Positions 41,065 through 54,600 of a stretch of DNA of 64,000 nt are shown in pieces. The position numbers were made by a program, and so were the translations under genes. How positions within the stretch are numbered: the stretch's first letter is position 1; the number at the start of each line of letters is the position of its first letter. The stretch lies in the NCBI GenBank assembly GCA_018894105.1, contig CM032121.1, forward strand, positions 41,041,740-41,105,739, written 5' to 3'. The stretch comes from Jacaranda mimosifolia (Eukaryota; Streptophyta; Magnoliopsida; Lamiales; Bignoniaceae). The notes beneath the pieces were generated by a model, which saw only the letters and a list, made by a program, of their open reading frames with translations, was not told where the DNA came from and searched no databases.

Positions 41065-41582
41065 GCTTTTTTTTTTTTTTTTTTTAAAGAACAAATCACT
41101 AAAGTCAAATAACCTAACATATTATGAGATTTTGATTGGATTTCATCAAAGATCCTACTTATCTCATTGTTTCATTACGCTGACAGTTGCCTCTTCTATT
41201 CTTCTTGTGGAACTCATTTTTATTACCTATCAGTCCTACTTATCTAACTGTTTCATCATACTGCCTGTTGCCTTCTCTACCTCTTATTCTTGTAGGAACT
41301 TGTTATTATCACTACCAATCTTCAATTCTTTCTCTTTCTTCTTCTACGTGGCCCGTGGAGGATCAACTAACTATAAAGCAATATATATTCTGCCGCTGCT
41401 TTTCCCAACAACAACAACAACAACAATATTAGAGATACGTGTAGTACTATTTCAAGCTTGTTTTATGCTTTTTTTTTTTTTTTCAAGAAAAAATAAATTA
41501 AAAAACCTAAAAACCACAAGATATTAGATTTTGATTGGAATTATTTTTCCTAAAATTCTACTTATCTCACCTTTGCACATTA
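41065..41582. repeat. Duplicated block led by poly-T, with a third partial copy
   Basis: A unit of about 110 bp at 41065-41175 consists of T20, then aacctaacatattatgaga, ttttgattgga and cctacttatctcattg. It recurs at 41468-41582 (T15, aacctaaaaaccac, atattagattttgattgga, ctacttatctcac). A partial copy at 41233-41310 repeats cctacttatct, gtttcatca and ttcttgtaggaact. These are imperfect direct repeats, perhaps remnants of a transposon or of local duplication. Confidence 0.6.
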
Positions 41583-42356
41583 CAATTAACTCAATAAAAT
41601 ATGGTTAATATTCAAATAGGTGTAGTACTATTCCTATGACTTTAAGACCTACTTATTAAAGATTATCCTACTAAGACAAGGCTTCTAATCACATTGCACT
41701 AGAAAAGTTGAATACAAGATTCTATTAAAATATGATGTCTAATTAATATTGTTTCGAAACCTTTAATTTTCAAGTACATATACATAAGATAGGTTAACTA
41801 GCAACACCTATAATTTGTAATAGAAACAATTAGTGTTTGTACTTCATCTACGCTACCATTATAAAAAAAAAAAAAAGCTAGAAAAGAAGTACATATAATA
41901 AAGAAGAAGGAAAAAATTGTGATGCTTACATTACAATCATCCATCATATAGATATATTTCGTAATTAATTTATTAATAACGAATAATTTACGTTGTACGA
42001 AAAATAATATCTTGCTTACAAACCAATTATCTTGTTGATAATATAAAAAAATGGATTTGAACCATAAGTTTTGGGATCTCATATCATTTCCTGATTTGAT
42101 TTATGCGTGTAATAAATCGTGCTAATCTTCTGTCATTTGACTTATAGAGAAAAGGCAGAGTTGAATTAGTAACATCAGTATTAAACAAAATGAAATACAC
42201 ATGGGGGAATGTGTGTGATTGTGAATTTGTGATGATAAATTATAATAACGAGAGAGTGTGACGGCTGGCGTGGTGACATATGGATGGATGAAGCCCGTTG
42301 ATTCTCCGATGATTCCGACGGATTTACGTTATTTACAGTGGGAGTCTAGTAAAGGT

Positions 42357-42362
42357 CACGTG
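42357..42362 (+). promoter_or_regulatory. G-box (CACGTG) upstream of ACS
   Basis: A perfect CACGTG palindrome about 300 bp upstream of the first usable ACS ATG. G-boxes bind bZIP/bHLH factors in plants. A function here is inferred from position only. Confidence 0.4.
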
Positions 42363-42439
42363 GGCTGCAGAGGATTTAACTATTATCAAGGACCAGGGTT
42401 GGCCATGGCCATCTCTTTGTACTCTGGATGTCCCTATTC

Positions 42440-42473
42440 TCCTCCTCCTCCTCGTCCTCGTCCTCGTCCTCCT
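42440..42473. repeat. (CCT/CGT)n trinucleotide repeat in the ACS leader
   Basis: A run of cct and cgt triplets upstream of the ACS start, giving a pyrimidine-rich leader of the kind common in plant 5' UTRs. Confidence 0.8.
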
Positions 42474-42663
42474 GCAGAACTAGTTTTTATCTATACCAGT
42501 ACCATTCTTCCTCCTCATTTCCCCTCCTCGTCATCACAACACTACTAACGATAATAATATATGTTTTAATAGTAGTAGTATTATTAAAGCGGGAACGGGG
42601 TCTGGGAGACACGGCGGCCGTAAGATTAGGAAAGATTTTATTATTTTTAGTAAATGCTCATTC

Positions 42664-45600
42664 TTGCAGTACTCCTCTGCTAAATCTAATAAAAAAGAAG
42701 GAAATTGGAGGCTTTCCTGTTGGGTTCCCGGATACAATTCAAAGTCCAAAACCAATCGTCAGTGCGCCACGACAGCTGCGACTCCAACTACCACTTGCTG
42801 TTTGGTCAACAATCTCTGCTTCCATTTTCTTCATTTTCCAAATCATCTCCTTTCTCCCCGTCGATCTGCCGGATTCCAGACCATGGATGATCCTTTCACC
42901 AACGGATCTTCATCTCTCTCTTCTGGACAAACTACTTTGACCACTTCCAATTACCTGCGCCATGTCGAGTCTATGGCCACTTTGCCTTCCGGTGCCGGCA
43001 GGATTTCTGGATTGAATGCCGTCATCCTCGGTGAGGCTCTTGCTTCCGAGGAGGATGATCTTATTGTCCCCAGCCAAGATTTCTCTGCACAGGCCCACGT
43101 TCCCTCCCCGGCAAAGGTTCATTCTATCATTTCATTCCCATTTTCAATTATTGTTGTTATTCTTATAACTATGTGTGTGTGTGTGTTTTAACTCCAAATA
43201 TAATGCATTAATAGCACATGTGACCTTTCTCTTAATCATAAGATAAAAGACTACATCACTTCTACTCATAATAGGAAAACTAGGATACAATACCTGGATC
43301 CCACACCCTTAGATACAAATGAAGGCGAAGAGAAAGTTAGACAATCACATTACTCTGATGAAGTTAGGATGAACATCAGCTTGGTGACTTGTTAGATTGA
43401 TGAAGTTGATATGAAAACCATTAAATATGTTGAATACATTGAAGCTCACTAATCCCATAACATGTCCATGTGCTATCAGAACACTCACTGCATTTCTATA
43501 AGGTGGCTTAGCTATTTATATAATTCAAGCGGCAAACTCATTGAAATTGTCATTCACTCTTCCAAAACTCCACCTGGTGCTGCAACAGTAAAATGGATGG
43601 TTTTGGAGGACAGATTTGCAAGATAGGTGCTGGAATTTATTAAGCTCGTTCATTCTAATTGAACTTTTCCATGGCCATCACATTATTCTATTCATAGGTG
43701 TGCCTTCAAATACACTATTCCACTAAAAGAAAAAAATTAGAAAAGTTAAAAGCTACCAAAACCATCCATTGATACAAAAGCATCATTTAAAAACAACACA
43801 AAGCAATTCTAACTTCCACCTAGCAACTTCAACAGTCAAATCATACATCTAGAACTGGAAATGCAAAATTCTTAATCAAGTATCAAGAATCCAACCAAAA
43901 AATTTCAAAAAGAATAAACAACTGAAGGCAAGAGTAAATAGAATAGAGAAATATATAAGTGAAATCCGGCATACATGCTATTGGTACCATAAAAAACATG
44001 GGAAGCCTGGAGTTTTGGGCTGTGCAGTGGCTTGTTGGTGGTGTAGAGGCGAGTTTGGTGGTTATGGATATGAGGAAACAATTTCAGAGGAATTTAGTTT
44101 GGAGCTCAGTCTCAAAGGAAATTCAATGATTGATGACAAGGTTACAAAAACATTGGGATGCTCCGTTTCTTGGTCATTGCATAGAAGCGAGCTTGGTGGT
44201 GATGGAATTGAGGGAACAATTTCAAAAGTTTGGTTTAAGGGCAAAGGATTTCAGAGAGTATGGGTTCTGGCAATGGTAGGAGCGAGGAGCTACCGAGGGT
44301 GGGAAAATTGGGGTATGAGAAGCTGTTAAATTAGGACTTAAATTGTTGAGATGGGTGGATTACTTATAGGGATAGTTTTGGCAAATGGAATTTGGGTGTA
44401 TATTATCAAATCTGCCATTATGCGACTGTAAAGGTGCTTTGTTTTTATTGTAGTATGGACTATTTATACACCCACATGCCTTTTCATTGTGCTGCTGCAG
44501 TATCTTGAGATGTACAAAAGGTCCATTGAGGACCCCGCTGGATTTTGGTCTGACATTGCATCCCAGTTTTACTGGAAACAGAAATGGGGTCAACCTGTTT
44601 ACTCTGAGAATCTCGACATTCGAAAGGGGAGAATAAACTTTGAGGTTATCATATGCCTCCCGTTGCTTTCCTTCTTTTACCTAATATCTTCAATCTTTAA
44701 CGTTAATACTTAATTCTTTTTGGGATCAGTGGTTCAAAGGTGGGATTACCAACATCTGCTACAACTGTTTAGATACAAACATTGCTGCAGGAAATGGTGA
44801 AAAGATTGCTATCTATTGGGAAGGCAACGACCTTGGCGTTGATGCCACTTTGACTTACAACCAACTTCTGCAGAGAGTTTGTCAGGTTGCTTTTCCACTT
44901 CTCTCTTTCCCATACATTGACATCCTGCCTTCTTGCAACTTGCAACTCAGTCAGTAAATATTTGCCAATGTTTGATGCTAACAGCTTGCAAATTATTTGA
45001 AAGACATTGGCATCCAAAAGGGTGATGCTGTTTTGATTTATCTACCCATGCTCATGGAACTGCCCATAGCTATGCTTGCTTGTGCTCGCATTGGTGCTGT
45101 TCACTCGGTATTGCACTGAAGAAACCTTTGGCATCTCCTTTCTTTGGTCATTTACCTTCTCAGAAATATATATGTGTATCTGCTTGCATTTAGGTTGTTT
45201 TTGCTGGATTCTCCTCTGAATCTCTGGTCCAGAGGATCATGGATTGCAAACCAAAAGTCGTAATAACTTGCAATGCTGTTCGAAGAGGACCCAAGACCAT
45301 CCATCTAAAAGATATAGTTGACACTGCACTGGCAGAATCTGCCAGGAGTGGTGCTGTTGTAAGTAAGTAGATGAAACTTGCAACTTTCTAGTTCGACCAC
45401 CATTCTCACTCTTATCACTACTGCTTTAGTCTTAATTTGTATAAGAGGACTACTTTTGGCTGTGGGCAAAAAGGAGGGAATCAGGTGAGAAACTCCATCA
45501 TTTCCAAAATCATCAGAAATTCTGGTTCATTATGACTTAGAAACTAATGCCTTAAGTCTGCTTATACAACAGGCAGAAAAAGAGCCTAAAAGCCATCACA

Positions 45601-48600
45601 GGACCGTAACTATTGGAAAAACTTGGCTGTTTCTGTTATTTCAGTAGATAGAAAGATTTCAGTTATGCAAAATAGCATTCTAGGATTCAAGAGACAATAT
45701 CGAAGTAATAAACCCTATCGGACTTTAATAAAATGATAGGCAATAAAATAGACAATACATATGGATCTCATTGGACTGACATATTGTGCTGATATTTGAT
45801 GGGCTTAAAAGTTCATCACATGAAGCAGCGGGAAATTAAGTTAAATCACTGCCTATTCTTTAGAGAATAGGCTTGAGGTTATTTATGGCAACTGCATTAT
45901 GCTAACATTCCAGTTTTCTCCAAAATGACGAATGGAAATACCATTAAATTTCTGACCTGAACGCCCTGTTCCAGCCTTTGCTTTTCCCATGCTTACTCAA
46001 TTGCTTGGTTAGCTTTATTGCTGCATGTAGAGGAACTAAATGGAGATCGGATTAACTTTTTGCATTCTCTCTGTTGTGTAAAGAGTATGTTCCATGATTC
46101 CATCTGATGCCTAGTCTATTTGTTAATTTTCACTTCACTGCTCTAATTTGGTTCCATTATGTTTCCATGTGAATAATCTTGCAGTGTGGTAAACATATGC
46201 CTATTTCAATTTTTGTGTAGTATTTATTAATTATTTGTTCTGCAGATGTGTGCTTGACCTATGAAAATGACTCTGCCTTGAAGAAGGAAAGCACTAAATG
46301 GGTGGAGGGAAGAGATACTTGGTGGCAGGTTGGATGACCAAAAAACATTATACTTCATCTAGTTTCTATATTTAAAAGAATAGATTGCTACAAGAACAAA
46401 CTTTAGCATTTAGCACAAGTTATTGCAAAATAGCTTGATATATAAATTGTTCAACTTTCAATTTGATATTAAAAATTGCATCTGTTGGAATCAAGAGCCA
46501 GCACTCTGATATTATACATTTTTAGCAGTTATTTATTTTGAAAACTTTCAATATTTCTCATGCAAACTTTAATTCCATCAATTCCGAGGCAACCTTTGCT
46601 TGCTTGTTTAGTTAGTCATATGGACATTATAGTATGTTATCCAAGGATATCATAGATGTGTGCTAGTTCTTTAATAAATTGCTCACGCTGGCTTCTGCTA
46701 AAAGGCCTTTGGACACTCACAGATATTTGCTGCAGGTGTCTGGGAATTCTTGACTGAGAGTTGGAGATACTTTGAAATTATTAGACATTTTTGCATTTAC
46801 ACTAGTTATTTATGCTTTGTTAGATATGAATTAAATACAAAATCTCCATGTTCTCTGATGGTTGCATGAAAATCACTTTCCAAATGATCTTTTTTTGTTT
46901 TCTCAGAAGATTAAAAAATTCTGATCCATTGCCATGCCATTGGTCAGAAGATCTTAATCTTATTTAATTATTAGTAGTGAAACCCAGATAAAGAAACTGC
47001 AGATCTCTTAACTTTCTGCATGTCAGCATGTAGTCATTCATGTCCTCATATCTTCCAGGATGTTGTTCCAAAATATCCAACTACTTGTGATGTGGAATGG
47101 GTTGACGCAGAGGATCCACTTTTCTTGCTTTATACCAGTGGGAGCACTGGAAAGCCCAAGGTATCATCTTAGGAATTATAAGATATTTTTTACACTTTTC
47201 CTTACACATTAACTTGTTCAAGAAAGTTATCTTTGGTTGATTTGGAAGGGAGTCCTGCATACAACTGGCGGATATATGGTGTACACGGCTACAACATTTA
47301 AATATGCATTTGACTATAAACCAACAGACATATATTGGTATACCTAAACTTAATGTTTTCCTTATCATGTTGATTTGTGATTGGTGAATTGATTAGCCAA
47401 AGTTTCTGATCCTTCTCTAACTGGCCCCATATCTTCACTGTTCAGGTGTACAGCTGACTGTGGTTGGATTACTGGCCACAGCTATGTCACTTATGGGCCT
47501 CTGCTAAATGGAGCAACTGTTGTGGTTTTTGAAGGGGTATATTTTAATTTTATGAGTTACATTAGCAAGCACATGACTTCAAAATAGATGCTTTAATGCA
47601 TTATCATTACATAGGTTTCACATGGACTCAGTGTTATATTCTAGGAGGGATAAATTTTTTACAACTATGACAAATGCTATGGTATATGAGCATATAAGAC
47701 TTTGAACTTATTGAGTATTCGAGATCACATGAAGGCAATGATGCTTGTTCTTGCGTTATGCATTTCTAATGCTCTAATTTGGTTGCATGGACTGCAAAGG
47801 AAATACAGTCATGTGACTCTGCAAATTGTAATCCATGCCTTAGCATGGCCATAGGTGGGCGGTGCCTGATATAATCCTTTCACATCTCATAATCAATTTG
47901 AACTTCTTTCAGGCTCCTAATTATCCTGATCCTGGGCGTAGCTGGGACATAGTAGACAAATACAAGGTGTCTATATTCTACACTGCCCCCACATTGGTGC
48001 GATCTTTGATGCGCGAAGGAGACGAGGCAAGAATCACATGCATTGCCTCACTACTTATTGTTGTTTATACATATATGTATATTCATCAAATTTAGATTGC
48101 AATCTTATTTGTTGAGTGCCCTAGGGTAGATAGATGATCTTGCTTCTGTCTTTTGTTGTGTCTGGTAGATATTGGAAGTTGAATGGAGGTGATTATCTCT
48201 CCACTGATTTATTTTTCTGAGATGGCACCTATGAGCACAAAATTTGGCACTGTGACTTAGGAGGCAAATATTCGCTTTTTTGCATAATGAAGTATTGGGT
48301 GGTACTGGGAGACTTTGAAAAGAAACTTTACAAGCAGACTTGAAGCTTGATGCATGACTATCTAAGATACAATATTTGATTATTAGATCTGAAACGTCGT
48401 TATTTATGAGCTTTGATACTTGTATTGATAAGCTCTATATATTTGTTTGACTTTCACGCATGGTGTGTCTCGTAAGGAAGGGAATTGAATTGAATGCTAC
48501 AGCTAATTGGACTTTCTCATTGCATTTAACCAAGTGTCCTGATGTGCTGATCAGTAAAAAACTTAAGTGTCCCGATACAGGATCGGATAGTAGGTCTGAT

Positions 48601-51600
48601 TCCTCAATAAATGACTATCCTTCAACTATTTGATGACCTGTTACCTCATTAAGAATGTCTGGTTAATGGTAGCCTTGTATGTATGATCAGTCTTTTGTAC
48701 CTGATCACTGCCACTGGGGACGAGTCCTCCAATCCATATTTCACAAGCTTTTTGGAACTGGAAATTACATCTTTCTTTCTTATTTTTCTGCTTCTTCCTT
48801 TTTAACAAAGCTAAACTCCAAACAGTATGACAGAATCTCAGCAAGTTGTATTGCTTGACATTAATCTCTTTTGTATGATTGAAAATACAAGCCTCACAAT
48901 TTCTGTGAAGTGTTCAATCGTTCTTGTGAACCATTGCATAGTTTTTTGAAAATGCTAGTGAAAGCAATATAAGGGAATAGGCCTTTGTTGATTCTACGTT
49001 GCTAATGAATCTTCTTCTGATTTTAGAAGTCTTTATCAACTTATTAATGTCTATAATCTTTTGGGGAGCCTGTCTCAAACATCGGAGCTCTTTCGAAGTC
49101 CTAATCTGAGTTTTCCTTCATTTGGCTCCTTCTTAGTCTTTATATGTCCTTCACATTCATAATTAAAGAGAATTCTATCATATGGTAATATTCTTTTATA
49201 TATGTTTTGAATTATAGTTCCTCTTTCTGTATGCTTTTGTATTGCTTTGGCTAAGCTCGGATAATTGTGTGAAACTATCATCATTCTAAATTCTTTGTAA
49301 GATCACCAGATCATACACCACGCATATCTGGCATGATAAGAGCAAGCTATTGAAAGCACAAGATCTGAAGCATGACCTAAGCTTTCTAGTGGGAACCTCC
49401 TCTGGATGCTGTTCAGTGCATATTACTTTCCGATTTTAGTACATGTCCAATGTCCACTTACAATTTGTTATGGGAAATTGACTGGTTACTATCTATGAGT
49501 AGTTTTCGATTTAGTGAATCAGATTTGAAGCTTACCCCTCCAACTTAATATATTTACTTTTTGTACTGTGGTTTTGAGGTATTCATTACTCTTGATAATT
49601 GGTTAATTTCTTCTTATGTCTAGCCAAAAAGGGAAAAAAATATGATATAGGAAATTAGAGAAAGAATGATACAAAGAGAAGAAAAAAATAAGAAGAGACA
49701 AAGAAATGCTGATTTTATGATATTAATGCCTGCAGCATGTCACTAGATATTCGCGGAAATCCCTGCGAGTACTTGGCAGTGTGGGTGAACCCATCAACCC
49801 AAGCGCATGGAGGTTTTTAGTTTATCCTCAATGCTTTGTCTTTCTTCATCTTTATCTTAGTTTAATGTTTCTGGGACAGGAATAAGATGAAGTATTTATG
49901 TGTTTTTTCCATTTCTCTTTATATAACCAGGTGGTTTTTCAATTTGGTTGGCGACTCAAGATGCCCCATTTCTGACACTTGGTGGCAAACAGAGACTGGA
50001 GGTTTCATGGTAGATTTTATTTGATTTTATCTTAATGCAGAAAAACCATAATACATGCAACAGGACTCATCTCTGCTACTTTGCAGATCACACCTTTACC
50101 AGGTGCTTGGCCGCAGAAACCTGGTTCTGCTACCTTTCCTTTCTTTGGGGTCCAGGTATCAGAACGCAGATTCTTTATATTAATGATTAGTAGATACATA
50201 CATTTATATGTTGTTTTGTATTACAGATTTATGTGTAATATCTATATAAGCATAAGTACATAAAAATTTATGTATACTTAATTCTGTTACTTGTTTCCAC
50301 GTGCATGCATATTTCTTTGCTCTGAATGTGAATCCATCAAAGATTAAATATGTAATTATTTAAGTAAAGAAATCCAGAGAATGCAACTGTGTTGAATGGT
50401 CCATTATTGTAATTAATTTTATTAGGTTAGTTTTTTGTATATTTTCATTTTTTCTGTTTTCCTGATATATGATGATATCTTAAGTTGTAAAGTGAATGAC
50501 TATGGGGTCAACTCAGTCTATCAATTGATTGCTGTGGTTATCTTTTAGAGGCAATACGTGGCTGTAGCTAATTCTTCAGTTTCATTTATTTCCATGTCAA
50601 AATGTAGATGACAAATGTAATCAAGGTAAAATGAATCCCTTAAACCCGCTCCAATGAAGATTCATTTTTGAATATTTCTTTTAGTCGCTTTATTCCAGAA
50701 AAGATTTTCTCAGTTTATTAAAATCCTGAAGTTTTTAAATCTTAAAGAAAACAAGTTTGAACTCAGCCAAATAGTTGATGATTGGCATTAGAACATCGGT
50801 GCTGTTAACCATTAGTTTCTCATTCTTCTAGCAATGGACAACTAACTCTATATTTGGTTTCATTTAAGATATGAATTGCTTCCTTCTAAGCCATCCCTTG
50901 ATGATCAGCTTAATATAATTGCTGTGATTAATACAGTCTGTCACTTAAAAATTTTATGAAATTGTTCGAACATTTCATATGCCATATAACTTTGGTGATG
51001 CAGCCTGTCATAGTGGATGAGAAGGGTGTTGAAATTGAAGGGGAGTGCAGTGGGTATTTGTGTGTCAAAAACTCTTGGCCTGGGGCATTTCGAACGCTTT
51101 ATGGAGATCATGAAAGATATGAAACAACATATTTCAGTGCCTTCCCTGGCTACTACTTCAGTGGAGATGGTTGCAGCAGGTAGTGTTTCGTGAGAAATAA
51201 GAAGTTCTGATTTGTGTGTTTTAGAATTAAAATATGTATACTGCCTCCCCCTCTACGTGTATATATATATATATATACATCTATCCATTTTTGAATTATA
51301 AGTCTCCATTTTTTTTTCCCACTCATTTGGTAATTTAGGGACAAGGACGGTTACCACTGGCTCACAGGCAGAGTTGATGATGTTATTAATGTCAGGTAAT
51401 GCTGTTCACTTTCATATTTCATGTTTTGGATAGGCAGACCAAGTTGTTTGGGTGGTGTTTCTCTTTTTAGCTTTTTTCATTAAGGCCAAATAATAGGGGC
51501 AAAAGAGGGAAGGAAAAAGTTCGGTGCACAAAAGAAGTGCCGGAGCATATGATGTTGATTGCCTGAGCTACACCACTCAACTGGCTATAATGGCCCCAGC

Positions 51601-54600
51601 AAATCTACTAGCATCCTAGAAAATCTGTCAACTCTATGTCCCATTATCACCATCATTTCAATGATTCAATCTATCCTCTCACTTGCCTTTCTACCACATC
51701 TGCTGCTAAGTTAATCACCACTATGAAACCCAACAATGGGAGAGAAGACTGAACATAGGAGTAAGAAGTTTGGGACTTAGCAGTCAAATAATTGGTATTT
51801 ATTTTGTCAAACCCCATTGGTGGAGGCTAGCCCCTGATCGCTTGTTCTTCGTTACTCCAAATTGGATTGTACCATACCCTCATCAGTTTGTTGGACCCTT
51901 GAGTTTGTCCAGCCATCTCTAATCCTTCATATGTTTCTTTTTTCCTTTCTTTTTCTGTTCTAGGATTTCTCCTCCTGATTCCCTCTTTTCTGTCTTTTTG
52001 GGCTTTTAAATTATTATTATCATCAGTATTTTCTCTTTTTTGGCGGGGGGTTTGGGGGGTGGAGTGGGTTGTACAAGAAATAAAAAGTGATTTCTTTCAG
52101 TCAAGCAGAAAGAGACCCTTTTTTCTTTTTTCTTTTTTCTTTTTTCTTTTTTTTTCCCTTTTCTTTACTTTATTCTAGGGAAAAAAATACAAATCAGTTT
52201 CAGCTTCTACTTTCAAGGGAAAAGAAGAGGGGGAAAAACAAAAGGAAAATGGTTGCATAATGGGGCTTAAGGCAATTTTCTTTTAAGTAGTTACAGTTGT
52301 TTGCGAGGATTTATATTTTTTTTCGCGTGTAACATGCAGTGGACATCGGATTGGCACTGCAGAAGTGGAATCTGCCTTAGTTTCACACCCTCAGTGTGCT
52401 GAAGCTGCTGTTGTTGGTGTTGAGCATGAGGTACCTTTATATCATTTTTATCTCACTGGTATAATCATTTAGTGCCCAATTTTCTTGGCTCTCAAAGCTC
52501 TACTTCATGGTTTGCTTCAGCTATCGTTATTTTGAATATGATGTTAGGTTAAAGGACAGGGCATATATGCATTTGTTACTCTGGTTGAAGGCGTTCCCTA
52601 CAGTGATGATCTCCGGAAAAGTCTTATAATGACTGTGAGAAAGCAGGTGCATCGAAACTTTCTTATCTTTATCATTTGTGCAAAAGAATGTTGAAACGCA
52701 TAGATGCCCTCTTTTCCGAACTGATGCATGTACGTCTTCCTGTTTACTTTTTATTTTTTCCGGCTTTGAAACTTTGTAAAACGCAGCAGGTAAAGACGCA
52801 GCTTTCTAGATTATGCATGACTAGTGCAGGTTATGCCCCCAGAGTTGGCCACTTTTCTGTTGTCCTTCAAAGAACTGAAACCATGCAACCATTTTCTGTT
52901 GAAAGCCTTTTTGCTTTAATCTCATCAAACAATAAATTGGGTTAAGCTTATTATATGTTTGGTCAATATAAGTCCATGTTGATATTACGAATTAGCAGGT
53001 TAATGTGCCGGACACTGAACTTTTAGCCTAGACATCTGGTTTGGATCATGTAAACGTTAGTACTTTACCGTGTTCAGTATTACTGACTATTTTTAGATGA
53101 GTTCCACGTTCTTACATCATTATTATCAATAAAGAGGAAAGAAATTGGGAATGTGAGAAAAAAGAAATGGGAAATACATGCAAGTATAGGAGCTTGACTT
53201 TCTGTAGTGCTTTTGGCATTGAGAAGAGGACAATTGCATGGAACTGTTACTGAATGGAGAGCATGTTGAATTCTAAGAAGGGAAAGGCCGAAGGGGAAGA
53301 TCGCAAGAACTTTGGGAATGTTTGGTTATGTTTTGGGGGTGTTTGATATATGTTTTGGGGAAATGAATTTTGGGAATGGGGTTGGGGAATGTGAAAGTGG
53401 TAATGGGTAATGTGATGGATATTTGTTTATGTTATGGGGGAATAGGTAGGGTTCTTTTCGATCTTATGCCTAGGGTTTGGTATTTTAGATTGGAAAGAGT
53501 CTCTTTGTTTGGTATGACAACTGGATTAGGCCGGGATCTCTTCATTCCATATTCTATGGTCCGATTCCTTTTTCAAGAAGAAAATAGATCTCTTGCTGAT
53601 TTGAAGAGAGAAGAAAGGCAATGTGATTGGAAGAAAATTTCTTATCCCCTTCCACGCGGCATAATTGAGAATTAGAAGGCTTTACCATGCCAAAGGATTT
53701 CACTGTGGAGAAGATACTTGGGCTTGGGGGCTTTTAGCGAATGGGGAATTCACTTTGATTTCGAAATGTTTTGGGGGGTTTAATAAATGTATATATTTTA
53801 AATGTCTTGGGATGGCACTTCTTTTACTATAGCAATCAAATCAATACTTTTTTGTTGGGTGTTTGAAGTGAAAATGGAATTGAGTAATATTTTTTATTAT
53901 AAAAATAATACAAAAATATGTATGTATGTATGTAGGAAAATGGGGAGTTTTGGGAAATAATAGCATATAGAAGAGGGTATTTGGGAAAAACCTATTTTGA
54001 CATTTTGGAGGGAAAATAAATGCATGTTTGGTTATGTTTGTTGATATTTCTGAAACCAACAGATTTAATACAATAGGACTTGCATGGAAGCAATCTGGAG
54101 AATATTGCATGCAGAAGAAAGTTTTTTTTTTTTTATTTATGGAAAGTATAGTATTTTGGTACCATAAAGATCACGGCTCCATAGTACATTTTATTCATGT
54201 ACTTGGCTTGTTTATGTCTTGATGATCTATTTTCAAGATTATTGGGTCACTTATTATTCTTAGGGATATGATGGTGGTGGGTTGATGGTGAAGGGGAAGG
54301 GTGTAGAGAGGTTTTTCTCTGCATATGCAAAAATATTGCACTCGATTATTGCGACCTCTGATCAAACATATCATCTTTTGAGCACATTTAGAATGTGGAA
54401 GCTGTATCTTATGCTCTTATGTTGGCCATCAGATTGGAGCATTTGCGGCTCCGGACAAAATCCACTGGGCTCCCGGTCTACCAAAGACAAGAAGCGGAAA
54501 GATAATGAGACGAATTTTGAGGAAAATTGCTTCCAGGCAGTTGGATGAGCTTGGGGATATAAGCACACTTGCAGACCCTGGTGTGGTTGATCAGCTTATT

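Larger units (their letters stand above)
40562..42663. other. Intergenic region between the OTU and ACS genes
   Basis: About 2.1 kb holding the OTU 3' UTR, a duplicated T-run-led block at 41065-41582, an AT-rich stretch and the ACS upstream region. The last includes a CACGTG G-box at 42357-42362 and a CT-rich microsatellite at 42440-42473. Open frames here run through low-complexity DNA and match nothing known to me. Confidence 0.6.

Noticed and set aside
41039..41527. 162-codon open frame on the plus strand between OTU and ACS
   Set aside because: It runs through poly-T and CT-rich DNA, giving Phe/Leu/Ser low complexity, and covers the duplicated block. No family similarity.
42428..42940. 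170-codon open frame overlapping the ACS first exon
   Set aside because: It starts in the CT-rich microsatellite as poly-Ser and overlaps the ACS frame, which has clear family similarity. A frame shadow.
53370..53675. 101-codon open frame in the last ACS intron
   Set aside because: It lies in rearranged MITE-like DNA with no family similarity and no splice linkage to ACS exons.
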